Under the pieces are notes generated by a model that had not been told where the DNA came from, searched no databases, and worked only from the letters and a program-made list of their open reading frames with translations. 18,836 bases of DNA from the NCBI GenBank assembly GCA_900768245.1, contig CAAGCE010000085.1, forward strand, positions 1 through 18,836, given 5' to 3'. Shown here piece by piece: positions 1-7,293 of the stretch. A program made the position numbers and the translations under genes. This DNA is from Oscillospiraceae bacterium (GTDB lineage Bacteria; Bacillota; Clostridia; Oscillospirales; Ruminococcaceae). Numbering within the stretch: the first letter of the stretch is position 1; each line of letters begins with the position of its first letter.

Positions 1-2531
1 CTTGTGAGAGATTTACCGCTCTTATCTGTTACAACACATCTGTACATATATCCGTCATATGCTTTTTGTACCTGTAATCTGTATGTTGCTGTTTTTGTTG
101 CGGAGTTTTTCCATGTCTTACCGCCGTCTATACTATACTGCCACTGATATGCAAGGTCTGTTCCTGCTGCCTTTATTTCAAATGACACTATATCACCGAC
201 ATTTGCTCTCTTGCTCTCAGGCTGAGATGTTATGGTTATAGGCGCAGATATGCTTATATCAAATTTTCCGTTATTAATATCAACAGTATATCCCCACAAT
301 ACATAATATTCATCAGTTGATACTGCATTTTCAACTTTATTTCCGTTTATACATATATATTCATCTTCAGACATATAATCTTTTTTTATTCTTATTACAA
401 GCCTTTTACCTGAACGATAAATGTTATCTGTTGACAGTAAAATATCCGTTACTGCATTATCATTATATTCATTGTAAGGATAAACTTCTATTCCATTGCC
501 AATATTAAGTTCTGCATAATCAGCCAGTTCACTTTCATTAACAGAACTGATTTCGATATTTTTTTCAGCACCGCAATCCTGACAAAATACTATTTTTTTA
601 CCACTTTGATATGATGAAGGCTTTTTTATAATTATGCCGCTATCCCAGTTATGTTCAGTTTTTTCAATAACTGTCTCATTCTGAACTGCTGTACATCCTG
701 AGTGCAGACAATGCTGGGACTTAATACCCGTAGTTGTACATGTTGCAGGCACATCAACAGTAAATTCAGCAGAAAAATCATGTCCAAGCTTTGGTATAGC
801 TTCAGTACTTATTGTGCTGCATCTGCTGCAAACATACTGCTTTAAACCATCCTCTGTACATGTAGGTTCTGTAATAACTCTTGATGATGAGAAATCATGT
901 CCAAGCTTTGGCAAAAGGACTTTTGAGGTTTCTACACCGCATATTCTGCATTCGTAAATTATTGCACCGCCAGTCGTACAATCAGGAGATGATTCCATTG
1001 AATAAACTGCATGCATATCATTAGTACTTTTTATAAAAAATCTTTGATTACCCTGCAAATGTGGTGTGAACAAAGATATATTTACTCCATCCTCAGTTTT
1101 GGAATTTTCAATATCCATAATGGCATACAACGAACATTTTGGAGCAAAACAATAAGCATTTCCTGCCTTAAGCACCTGCCATAACTGAGCTGTTGAGCCA
1201 TTTTTAGTATATGTCTGAATATTAGTACCTGAAGCAGAGCCACAATCATATGCCTCCAGATATAACCCGCTCTCTTTATTTTTTATTGTATAGAAGCCAT
1301 CACCGGCATATTCAAATAACCATATCTGCGGTGTATTATGCTTTGCCCTGCGCAAAACAACATTATTATCGGAACATCCTACTGCATAATAATCACTTAA
1401 ACTTGATTCAATTATATACTCACCGTTCGGTATTGACTGGTTTTTGGTCCAAACAGAAAAACCAATTTCATATACAGTTACAGTTTCATCCGTATTTGTC
1501 GCTGTAATTCTGTAAATATACATTCCTGCAGGCAGTTGGTCAAATCTTACATACAGATCCAAATCGTTTACACTATAAGTATTGCCACGTGGATTTGCAC
1601 TTGCACCTGTTATCATATTGCCATTAACATCATAACACCCTACAGTAATGTTACTCATAGTTGTTCTGGAAGTAACATTTCCCTTTATTGAAACCATATC
1701 ACCTTCCCATATCGCAATAGGAGTAGACTGACCACTAATAGTTATTGATGAGGAACTTCCGCTCGGTGTTGTTCCTCCCCTAAATCTGACAACATCATAA
1801 AAAACCGAATAGGTATCAACAAGTCTTATATCCGCTAAAGCATGCAGATTTGCAAATGCAGAATCCATTATATATACCTGACCAGTTGAAAGAGTCAGTG
1901 CTTCATCAACAGCAACATAATGATTTCCAACTCTTAACGCTAAATGATAACCATCTCTTACCCAACCTATAAGCATATCGTTATAATTTGCTGATGAATA
2001 TGAATTTCCGCTTTCATATCCTTGATGATTAAATGTATCATAATAAGAGAATCCATTTACAGCCGTACTTATCGGTCCGTAATATAAGCAGCTATTACTA
2101 TCAAAACCACCCACAGCGTTCAATGAATCAATAAATGTTCCTATATTAAAACTCTCTGAACTCCTTAATCCACACTGAATAATCAATTTTGCTACTGAAG
2201 AAACAAGACATCCGGACTGTGAGCAAGTATCAGTACCATTATATCCAAGAATTTTATAACCCCATCTGGAATCAGACTGGCTCCACGCTCTATAATCTTC
2301 AGAGCCTTCTTTTTGAAACTCAATGTAATTATCTTTAATAGAATTTACACCGTTATCCTCAATAATGCATGGACCTGGCTGAACATCATCATAACTAAAC
2401 AGATCTGATATATTTTCTGGAATCTGAGCATATGCTGTAATACAAGTTGATAAAATAACCATTGCCATCATAAACACTGCAATAAAAAGTGAAATTATGC
2501 GACAACTTAAATGCAAAACATTTTTTTTCAT
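1..2531 (-). CDS. Secreted modular protein: C39-like cysteine peptidase, ricin-type lectin, Cys-rich modules, Ig-like domain (C-terminus off the window)
   Basis: The minus-strand frame from ATG at 2531 stays open to the window edge (843 codons), so the C-terminus is missing. Residues 1-35 are a signal peptide: basic start, long hydrophobic stretch, ITAYA before Q36. Residues about 80-245 resemble Peptidase_C39_2: a WSQSDSRWG opening (83-91), a likely nucleophile in SGCLVSS (C108), and NHYVAVDEA (H204) followed by YIMDSA (D223) as candidate His and Asp. An Ig/beta-sandwich-like segment follows (about 262-360), then a ricin-type lectin (about 366-505; SAQLWQV-like QxW repeats). Residues about 505-650 carry Cys-rich modules with repeated CxxC, PKLGHDFS and P(T/A)CT phrases. 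A final Ig-like domain starts near 755 (SQPESKRANVGD, YQWQ). It is probably exported and acts on or binds cell-wall or glycan material; the substrate is unknown. It lies beyond the operon terminator and has its own promoter, so any link to the polysaccharide locus is only positional. Confidence 0.85.
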   Translation of the reverse strand, partial: MKKNVLHLSCRIISLFIAVFMMAMVILSTCITAYAQIPENISDLFSYDDVQPGPCIIEDNGVNSIKDNYIEFQKEGSEDYRAWSQSDSRWGYKILGYNGTDTCSQSGCLVSSVAKLIIQCGLRSSESFNIGTFIDSLNAVGGFDSNSCLYYGPISTAVNGFSYYDTFNHQGYESGNSYSSANYNDMLIGWVRDGYHLALRVGNHYVAVDEALTLSTGQVYIMDSAFANLHALADIRLVDTYSVFYDVVRFRGGTTPSGSSSSITISGQSTPIAIWEGDMVSIKGNVTSRTTMSNITVGCYDVNGNMITGASANPRGNTYSVNDLDLYVRFDQLPAGMYIYRITATNTDETVTVYEIGFSVWTKNQSIPNGEYIIESSLSDYYAVGCSDNNVVLRRAKHNTPQIWLFEYAGDGFYTIKNKESGLYLEAYDCGSASGTNIQTYTKNGSTAQLWQVLKAGNAYCFAPKCSLYAIMDIENSKTEDGVNISLFTPHLQGNQRFFIKSTNDMHAVYSMESSPDCTTGGAIIYECRICGVETSKVLLPKLGHDFSSSRVITEPTCTEDGLKQYVCSRCSTISTEAIPKLGHDFSAEFTVDVPATCTTTGIKSQHCLHSGCTAVQNETVIEKTEHNWDSGIIIKKPSSYQSGKKIVFCQDCGAEKNIEISSVNESELADYAELNIGNGIEVYPYNEYNDNAVTDILLSTDNIYRSGKRLVIRIKKDYMSEDEYICINGNKVENAVSTDEYYVLWGYTVDINNGKFDISISAPITITSQPESKRANVGDIVSFEIKAAGTDLAYQWQYSIDGGKTWKNSATKTATYRLQVQKAYDGYMYRCVVTDKSGKSLT

Positions 2532-2558
2532 AATCAAATAATCTTTTCCCTATCGTTT

Positions 2559-2621
2559 TTATAATACCATAACAAGTATAATATTCCTAAAAACCCCACT
2601 TTGATCTACATTTTTCCTCAT
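2559..2621 (-). CDS. Possible 20-codon leader ORF in the 5' UTR of the peptidase gene
   Basis: Between the promoter at 2641-2669 and the peptidase start at 2531, the predicted transcript contains ATG (2621), 19 further sense codons and TAA (2559-2561). The peptide starts MRKNVDQSG and ends NIILVMVL. An AAGG lies about 8 bases before its ATG, a usable ribosome site. It ends 27 bases before the peptidase ATG. It has a basic start and a hydrophobic end, like a leader peptide or tiny membrane peptide, but a frame of this length can occur by chance in AT-rich DNA. No family is recognised. Confidence 0.25.
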   Translation of the reverse strand: MRKNVDQSGVFRNIILVMVL

Positions 2622-2630
2622 AAAAATTAC

Positions 2631-2642
2631 CTTAATATTAAG
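2631..2642. promoter_or_regulatory. Palindrome CTTAATATTAAG at the -10/start region of the peptidase promoter
   Basis: A perfect 12-bp palindrome overlaps the last two bases of the -10 box (2641-2646) and covers the expected transcription start. A perfect dyad in this position is a typical place for a repressor operator. The sequence is all A/T apart from its outer C and G, so chance is a real alternative. No regulator gene is adjacent. Confidence 0.3.
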
Positions 2643-2669
2643 TATATTACTATTAATAAAAAATGTCAA
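2641..2669 (-). promoter_or_regulatory. SigmaA-type promoter of the secreted peptidase gene
   Basis: On the minus strand a perfect -35 TTGACA (2664-2669) is separated by exactly 17 bases from TATACT (2641-2646), which matches the -10 consensus at five of six positions. Transcription would start near 2634 and give a leader of about 100 bases before the ATG at 2531. The gene therefore has its own promoter after the operon terminator. The ribosome site is modest: GGGAAAAG ends about 11 bases before the ATG. Confidence 0.75.
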
Positions 2670-2774
2670 TACAATGTTTACATATTTCATTCAGCAAACA
2701 TCCAGTATTAATTGTGCAATATTTCTGTATGCACAAATACATATATTTCAATGTGAGGTCGACAATTTTGCTGC

Positions 2775-2815
2775 TAAAAAAGCATCAAAACAAACCGAAG
2801 TCTGATTTAATGCTT
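2775..2815 (-). terminator. Rho-independent terminator of the polysaccharide operon
   Basis: The minus-strand transcript forms a 16-bp stem with arms AAGCATTAAATCAGAC (2800-2815) and GTTTGTTTTGATGCTT (2780-2795). Fifteen of 16 positions pair, counting two G-U pairs. The loop is UUCG closed by C-G, the very stable C(UUCG)G tetraloop. A U-run follows at once. It begins about 24 bases after the stop of the HAD phosphatase gene, so it ends the long operon and insulates the downstream peptidase gene. The U-tract is only on the minus-strand side, so it is a one-way terminator. Confidence 0.85.
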
Positions 2816-2832
2816 TAAATTTAATGCTTTAA
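2805..2832. repeat. Perfect tandem duplication of ATTTAATGCTTTAA (2 x 14 bp)
   Basis: The unit occurs at 2805-2818 and again at 2819-2832 with no mismatch. The first copy forms most of the upstream arm of the terminator stem. The second copy repeats that arm's terminal AAGCAT block just 5' of it in the transcript. It is probably a slippage duplication and it offers a second, longer-looped pairing for the 3' arm. Confidence 0.8.
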
Positions 2833-2838
2833 AATTAT

Positions 2839-3489
2839 TTATACCAAAAAGCTTTTAAGCTTTTCCACGCTGTCAAAAGCTCCGACATTTGCATATTCAT
2901 CGGCATCGGCAGCACTTTTAAAACCAAATCCATATGTAACGGCAATAAAATCTATCCCTGCCTGCTCCGCACCTATGGCGTCATACTTGCTGTCGCCTAT
3001 AAGCACAGCATCGGTTTTGCTCACACCAAGCTTTTCCACGCAATGCTCCAGAAGCTGTGCCTTGGTCTTAGGATTATCCTGTGATACGCCTATAACTTCA
3101 TCAAATTTATCGGATATGCCAAAGCTTTCAAATATCTTTATTATTGTGGCATGTGCCTTTAATGTCGCAACTGCGGTTTTTATACCGTTTTTACGCAATT
3201 CATCTATCAGCGGAAGCATACCGTCATAAATTTTCAGCTCTTTGAAGCCTTGTTTTATTGCATATTCCTTATGGTACATCACTGCTTTTTTCAGTTCATC
3301 ACCTGTCAGCCCAAAATTTCTGTTATAGGATTCCTCCATAGGCGGTCCAACATGTGAATACATCTGCTCATAGGTTATTTCGGGCAGTCCCATTTTTTCT
3401 TCTGTATATCTTATGCTGTTAAAAATCCCGGGTGATGTATCGGCAATTGTTCCGTCCATATCAAATATCACAAGCTTATACTTTTTCAT
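2839..3489 (-). CDS. HAD-superfamily phosphatase, phosphoglycolate-phosphatase-like; probable sugar/ulosonate phosphate phosphatase
   Basis: With the ATG at 3489 the protein has 216 residues, normal for the PGP/Gph type of HAD phosphatases. Motif I is FDMDGT (nucleophile D10, acid D12), motif II is the VAT near the middle, the motif III lysine lies in NPKTKAQ, and motif IV is LIGDSKYDA. The segment between motifs I and II is a four-helix C1 cap. I chose 3489 because GGTG stands 6 bases before it; the longer frame from 3507 has no ribosome site. The gene overlaps the aldolase gene by 14 bases and is the last gene of the operon. Next to an aldolase and a KdsB homologue it may do the job of KdsC, dephosphorylating a ulosonate before CMP activation, although KdsC itself belongs to a different, capless HAD group. 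A housekeeping phosphatase is the alternative. Confidence 0.85.
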   Translation of the reverse strand: MKKYKLVIFDMDGTIADTSPGIFNSIRYTEEKMGLPEITYEQMYSHVGPPMEESYNRNFGLTGDELKKAVMYHKEYAIKQGFKELKIYDGMLPLIDELRKNGIKTAVATLKAHATIIKIFESFGISDKFDEVIGVSQDNPKTKAQLLEHCVEKLGVSKTDAVLIGDSKYDAIGAEQAGIDFIAVTYGFGFKSAADADEYANVGAFDSVEKLKSFLV

Positions 3490-5080
3490 CTTTTTCACCA
3501 CTATCATATATTGTAGGAGTGATGAAGCAGATCTCCATGCTCCTGCGGATATTTTTAAAATATTTTTTCATTGACATATTAAGCTCGGTCTGTCTTTCAT
3601 ATCTGACATTGCTTATAAGTCTTTCATCACAGTAATTATTCTGCTCTGAATAGGAAAAGCCGTCATAGCCTGCAAGATTTACTTTTTTTACTCCTGCTTT
3701 TTTCAGTACATTTATTATCATAAGTCCTGCATTGTCGGATATTGCTTCATCATCATTGAGGTATGCGGAATAATTGACAGCACGACCGGTTTTGCTTACC
3801 GCAATATTGGAAGTACAGATAAGTTTATCGCCAAGCTTGTTCTCTGCGTCATCAATACCCTTGAAGCGTTTGAGATTGCTTATAAACACCTTGTCATAGC
3901 TGTATTTTTCCGGTATATGATTTATAGCAAATATAACAGGGTCATTCTGCTTTATAAAATCGGAAATGACCTTTTCCTTTGTCACAAGACTTTTTCCTGG
4001 TGCAAGAATAAGTACCTCACGTTTACTGCACAATTCGGAAAGCTGCCTTATCACGCTGCTGTCGTCAATACTTTTTTCCTGATAGTCGAAATACATTCTG
4101 CCGATAAGCACTTCGCTGTAAATGTGCTTATTTTCTTCCGGAATTGATTTGATTATGGAATTGATGTCCCTGATGCAGAGCGTTTCCTTGTTCATAAGAA
4201 ATGTTGCATAATTTGGATGACAGTCATTTATTGCGGCAATATAATACGGTGCCGAATATCCCCATGGATGCTGTCTGTAAACAGGCATTATATATTCGTC
4301 CATTATTTCAAGTATAGGCATAATATCGTACTTATCTGCGATATTTTCGTTTATATACCGTGTAATAAGCTCGGTACAGAGATTTCCTGCACCACGTCCC
4401 ATACCGAAAACAGAAGAGTCGATAATTATTTCACGCTTGGGATTCAAGCTTATAAGCTCCTGTGAATTTGAAAAGGAAAGCTGAAGATTGTTATGTGAAT
4501 GATAACCTATGGCAACATTGTCTTTCAGATTTTCATCAATAAGATAAAAATATCTGATAACATCATTTTTCCTCATTACACCGAATGTGTCCACAATATA
4601 AAATGCACATATGTCGACCTTATTTGCCTCAGCAACAAGGTCAAGTATTTCATAGTCATTATAGTCGCTGAGTGCAGCAGGTTGTAAATACACATCATAC
4701 CCTTTTTGTTTTATTGTTTTGCAATGTTCAAGTGCGTCATTAATACAATTCTTTTTAAAACAGTATCTTATGCCCGACAAAAGGGTATCTTTGCATTCAG
4801 GCAGCTTTTCGCAGTCAAACTGACCATGCATTATCATAGCAACACAGTTTGAAGTCCTGTTTATATTTGATGAGCTTATATATTTATCCGCCGTATTGAC
4901 AGAATCAAACAATGTGCCTTCATCAGATCCCTTTTTATCATCAAGAAATCCAACCTCGATAATATCAATATCAGCAATAAACAAACCATGGATTATTTCT
5001 GCGACAGCCTTGGAACTGAAGCTCCAGTTGTTGATATATCCCCCGTCCCTTAATGTGCAGTCTAAAATAGAAACGCTCAT
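3476..5080 (-). CDS. HMGL/DmpG-like pyruvate aldolase fused to a C-terminal Rossmann-like domain
   Basis: This is a 534-residue two-part protein. Residues 1 to about 300 are a DRE-TIM aldolase barrel of the HMG-CoA lyase/4-hydroxy-2-oxovalerate aldolase type: LDCTLRDGGY (6-15, with R11 and metal-binding D12), the metal-site HSHNN (H194, H196) and GMGRGAGN (226-233). Such enzymes make or break 4-hydroxy-2-oxo acids from pyruvate and an aldehyde using a divalent metal. Residues about 350-525 form a second domain starting with VLILAPGKSL (356-365) and including NLAGYDGF (468-475). It recalls the DUF115/MptE or GT42-type nucleotide-binding folds, but I cannot place it firmly. A standard DmpG is about 340 residues, so the extra 200 are a real extension. 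GGAGG lies 8 bases before the ATG. The neighbours are a HAD phosphatase and a KdsB homologue, so a role in ulosonic acid synthesis is inferred. No acetaldehyde dehydrogenase (the DmpF partner) is present. Confidence 0.82.
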   Translation of the reverse strand: MSVSILDCTLRDGGYINNWSFSSKAVAEIIHGLFIADIDIIEVGFLDDKKGSDEGTLFDSVNTADKYISSSNINRTSNCVAMIMHGQFDCEKLPECKDTLLSGIRYCFKKNCINDALEHCKTIKQKGYDVYLQPAALSDYNDYEILDLVAEANKVDICAFYIVDTFGVMRKNDVIRYFYLIDENLKDNVAIGYHSHNNLQLSFSNSQELISLNPKREIIIDSSVFGMGRGAGNLCTELITRYINENIADKYDIMPILEIMDEYIMPVYRQHPWGYSAPYYIAAINDCHPNYATFLMNKETLCIRDINSIIKSIPEENKHIYSEVLIGRMYFDYQEKSIDDSSVIRQLSELCSKREVLILAPGKSLVTKEKVISDFIKQNDPVIFAINHIPEKYSYDKVFISNLKRFKGIDDAENKLGDKLICTSNIAVSKTGRAVNYSAYLNDDEAISDNAGLMIINVLKKAGVKKVNLAGYDGFSYSEQNNYCDERLISNVRYERQTELNMSMKKYFKNIRRSMEICFITPTIYDSGEKDEKV

Positions 5081-5107
5081 TCATTGTTCCTCCAAGTAAA
5101 GCTGCTG

Positions 5108-5845
5108 TCAGTCATTGTTATTGCCCGCTGCCATAATAACATTTCTGATCCTTTCAAGATCCTTTGGTGTATCTACTGACATAGACTCAGTTTCAACTTC
5201 AACGACCTTGACAAGCTTATGGTTTTCAAGCATTCTGAGCATTTCCATATCTTCTATTCTTTCAAGGCGTCCTCTCGGAGTATTCTTATAAAACTCAAGG
5301 GCGCTGCGTGTAAATGCATATACGCCTACATTTTTATAATGATCGTAATCCAGACATGCCTTAGGATAAGGAATAGGCAGTCTTGACATATAAATAAGCT
5401 CCTTTTGGTCATTCAGCGCAAGCTTGATAGTAGTCGTATTGATAAGATCAACGCCGTTTTTGAACTTAGTGCAGAGCATACCTCCGTCATATCCACCTTT
5501 GACCATTTCATCAATGACAGCCTGGATATTATCCGGAGAGATAAGCGGTTCATCGCCCATTACGATAACAAACATATCACCCTCGACATTTTCAGCTACT
5601 TCAACTGTTCTGTCTGTTCCCGAATTATGCTTTTCAGAAGTCATGACAGCATTTATGCCAAGCTCTCTGCATGCTGATTCAATACGCTCATCATCTGTTG
5701 CAACATAAACAGCATCAAAACTTTTTACCTTAAGAGCCTGATTATATACCCACCAGATCATAGGCTTGCCGCATATATCTGCAAGAGGCTTTCCGGGAAA
5801 ACGTGAAGATTTATAACGTGCGGGAATAACTCCGATTATTTTCAT
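5108..5845 (-). CDS. kdsB: KdsB-family 3-deoxy-ulosonate cytidylyltransferase (CMP-Kdo synthetase-like)
   Basis: At 245 residues it has the usual KdsB length. It opens with IGVIPARYKSSRFPGKPL (4-21), the CTP-binding motif, followed by CGKPMIWWV. It keeps ATDDERI (49-55), MTSEKHNSGTDR (68-79), GDEPLI (97-102), SRLPIPY (154-160), GVYAF (174-178) and VDTPKDLERI (224-233). The family joins CTP and Kdo to give CMP-Kdo in the cytoplasm. The usual QGDEP is MGDEP here and the usual LEQLR block is MEMLRML, so the sugar acid may not be Kdo. No KdsA, KdsC or KdsD is nearby; an aldolase and a HAD phosphatase follow instead. The start overlaps the flippase stop (ATGA) and AAAGGAG precedes it. The family call is certain; the exact substrate is not. 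Confidence 0.9.
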   Translation of the reverse strand: MKIIGVIPARYKSSRFPGKPLADICGKPMIWWVYNQALKVKSFDAVYVATDDERIESACRELGINAVMTSEKHNSGTDRTVEVAENVEGDMFVIVMGDEPLISPDNIQAVIDEMVKGGYDGGMLCTKFKNGVDLINTTTIKLALNDQKELIYMSRLPIPYPKACLDYDHYKNVGVYAFTRSALEFYKNTPRGRLERIEDMEMLRMLENHKLVKVVEVETESMSVDTPKDLERIRNVIMAAGNNND

Positions 5846-7293
5846 GACTTTTTCTCCTTTATCATTTTAAGATTATTTACAATAGTTTTACGCTTGATGA
5901 CACAGATAACAACTGCCGCCGCCAGCAAACAATATCTTATCAGTATATGATTATAAAGTACTGTCAGACCAATAGTAGCAAAAACCACAGTTACTGATAT
6001 AACAAAAATGTGCTTTCCGTTATAGACCCTTTCACCGTCTATCTTTTCACGGCATACTATTCTCATAAATATATAATGTGAAACGCTGAAAAGAATATAG
6101 CAGAAAAGCGTTGTATATCCAGCAGCATAATATCCGAATACAGGAAGCAGCAGATAATTCAATATAACATTTGCAGCAGCGCCAATGACAGATGCAACGG
6201 TTATAAACTTATTTTTTTCAAAATAAAATTCGACATTTGCAAAAAGACAGTAAAGGAATGTAAAATAAGAACTGAGGGATATTACAGGAACAAGATAAAC
6301 TGCCTCATAATATTCTTCCGTTGCAAATATCCTTATAAATTCAGGTGCTATTGCTGAAAACATAAACACCATCACCCCAAGCATTATAAGCAGGAAATTT
6401 GTTATTGAGCTAAGCTTTTTAAAATCCCTTGCCTTTATCTTCTCATATGTATATGGAACGATAGCATTGTTTACAGCCTGCGTTATTATGTTCATCACTA
6501 TTGAGATATTATATGTAAAGCTGTAAATTCCCGCAGCGGCAGAGCTTATCTGATTTTTTATCATCACCCTGTCAGCTTGACCGAGAATAATTCCGGAAAG
6601 ATAATGGGGTATCAGAGGGATATTGAATGACAGAGCAAATTTCCAGTATTCTTTGTTGTAGAAGCATTTGCCCTTTACATAGTTATATATGATAAATCCA
6701 AGTCCGAAAAGCACCTGTACTGCTGTGCCTGTGTAAATGACAGCCTCAAGACGCTTTTCAGGAGGATATATATATCCCGCCAGTATAGGAAGTACAAGAT
6801 ACAGTACCGAAAGCACAGACGTATACGCGATAAGCGACACATATCTGTACTCATAACGCTGTCTTGACGACCATACAGGAAAGCCCTCAGTAAACAAAAG
6901 CTGTATGAATATCAGCATTGAAAAATTACCGGGCAAACCAAAAAGCTCATTTATATAATTATGGAACAGCAGATATATAACAAGGCATACGAACGTTGCG
7001 GATATGCTTACGCTTTGTGCTGACGACGTATACCTGCTGCGGTCGTCAGGAAATCTGAACATAGCATTATTGAAAACACCACAGTGCATATTCAGCGTTG
7101 CGAACAATGAAACGATCTGTATCCATGAAAGAAAAACGCTGTAAATTCCGTATTCTTCTGTTGTAAGCAAACGCACCAACACAGGCATCGCAAGAAATTT
7201 GCAGCCGCTCTGCACCGCCGAACAGACTGTGAACCAAAATGCAGCCTTTACCTGTATGGGCAGGCTCTTGTATTTTTTTATTATATTGCTCAT
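5842..7293 (-). CDS. wzx: Wzx-type polysaccharide repeat-unit flippase (MOP/PST family)
   Basis: The 483-residue protein is hydrophobic throughout, as expected of the 12-14 helix MOP flippases. The N-terminus (KAAFWFTVCSAVQSGCKFLAMPVLVRLLTTEEYG, 17-50) is the classic Polysacc_synt opening: a first helix and then PVLVRLLT.EEYG. It moves undecaprenyl-PP-linked repeat units across the cytoplasmic membrane. The C-terminus is basic and cytoplasmic. The start ATG overlaps the stop of the sialyltransferase-like gene by four bases, and the stop overlaps kdsB in the same way, so translation is coupled on both sides. Its own GAGGAG lies about 15 bases upstream, further than usual, which fits reliance on coupling. 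Confidence 0.9.
   Translation of the reverse strand: MSNIIKKYKSLPIQVKAAFWFTVCSAVQSGCKFLAMPVLVRLLTTEEYGIYSVFLSWIQIVSLFATLNMHCGVFNNAMFRFPDDRSRYTSSAQSVSISATFVCLVIYLLFHNYINELFGLPGNFSMLIFIQLLFTEGFPVWSSRQRYEYRYVSLIAYTSVLSVLYLVLPILAGYIYPPEKRLEAVIYTGTAVQVLFGLGFIIYNYVKGKCFYNKEYWKFALSFNIPLIPHYLSGIILGQADRVMIKNQISSAAAGIYSFTYNISIVMNIITQAVNNAIVPYTYEKIKARDFKKLSSITNFLLIMLGVMVFMFSAIAPEFIRIFATEEYYEAVYLVPVISLSSYFTFLYCLFANVEFYFEKNKFITVASVIGAAANVILNYLLLPVFGYYAAGYTTLFCYILFSVSHYIFMRIVCREKIDGERVYNGKHIFVISVTVVFATIGLTVLYNHILIRYCLLAAAVVICVIKRKTIVNNLKMIKEKKS

Noticed and set aside
3489..3507. ATG at 3507 as start of the HAD phosphatase
   Set aside because: No ribosome site precedes it and the added residues are not part of the HAD fold; ATG 3489 has GGTG at a good distance.
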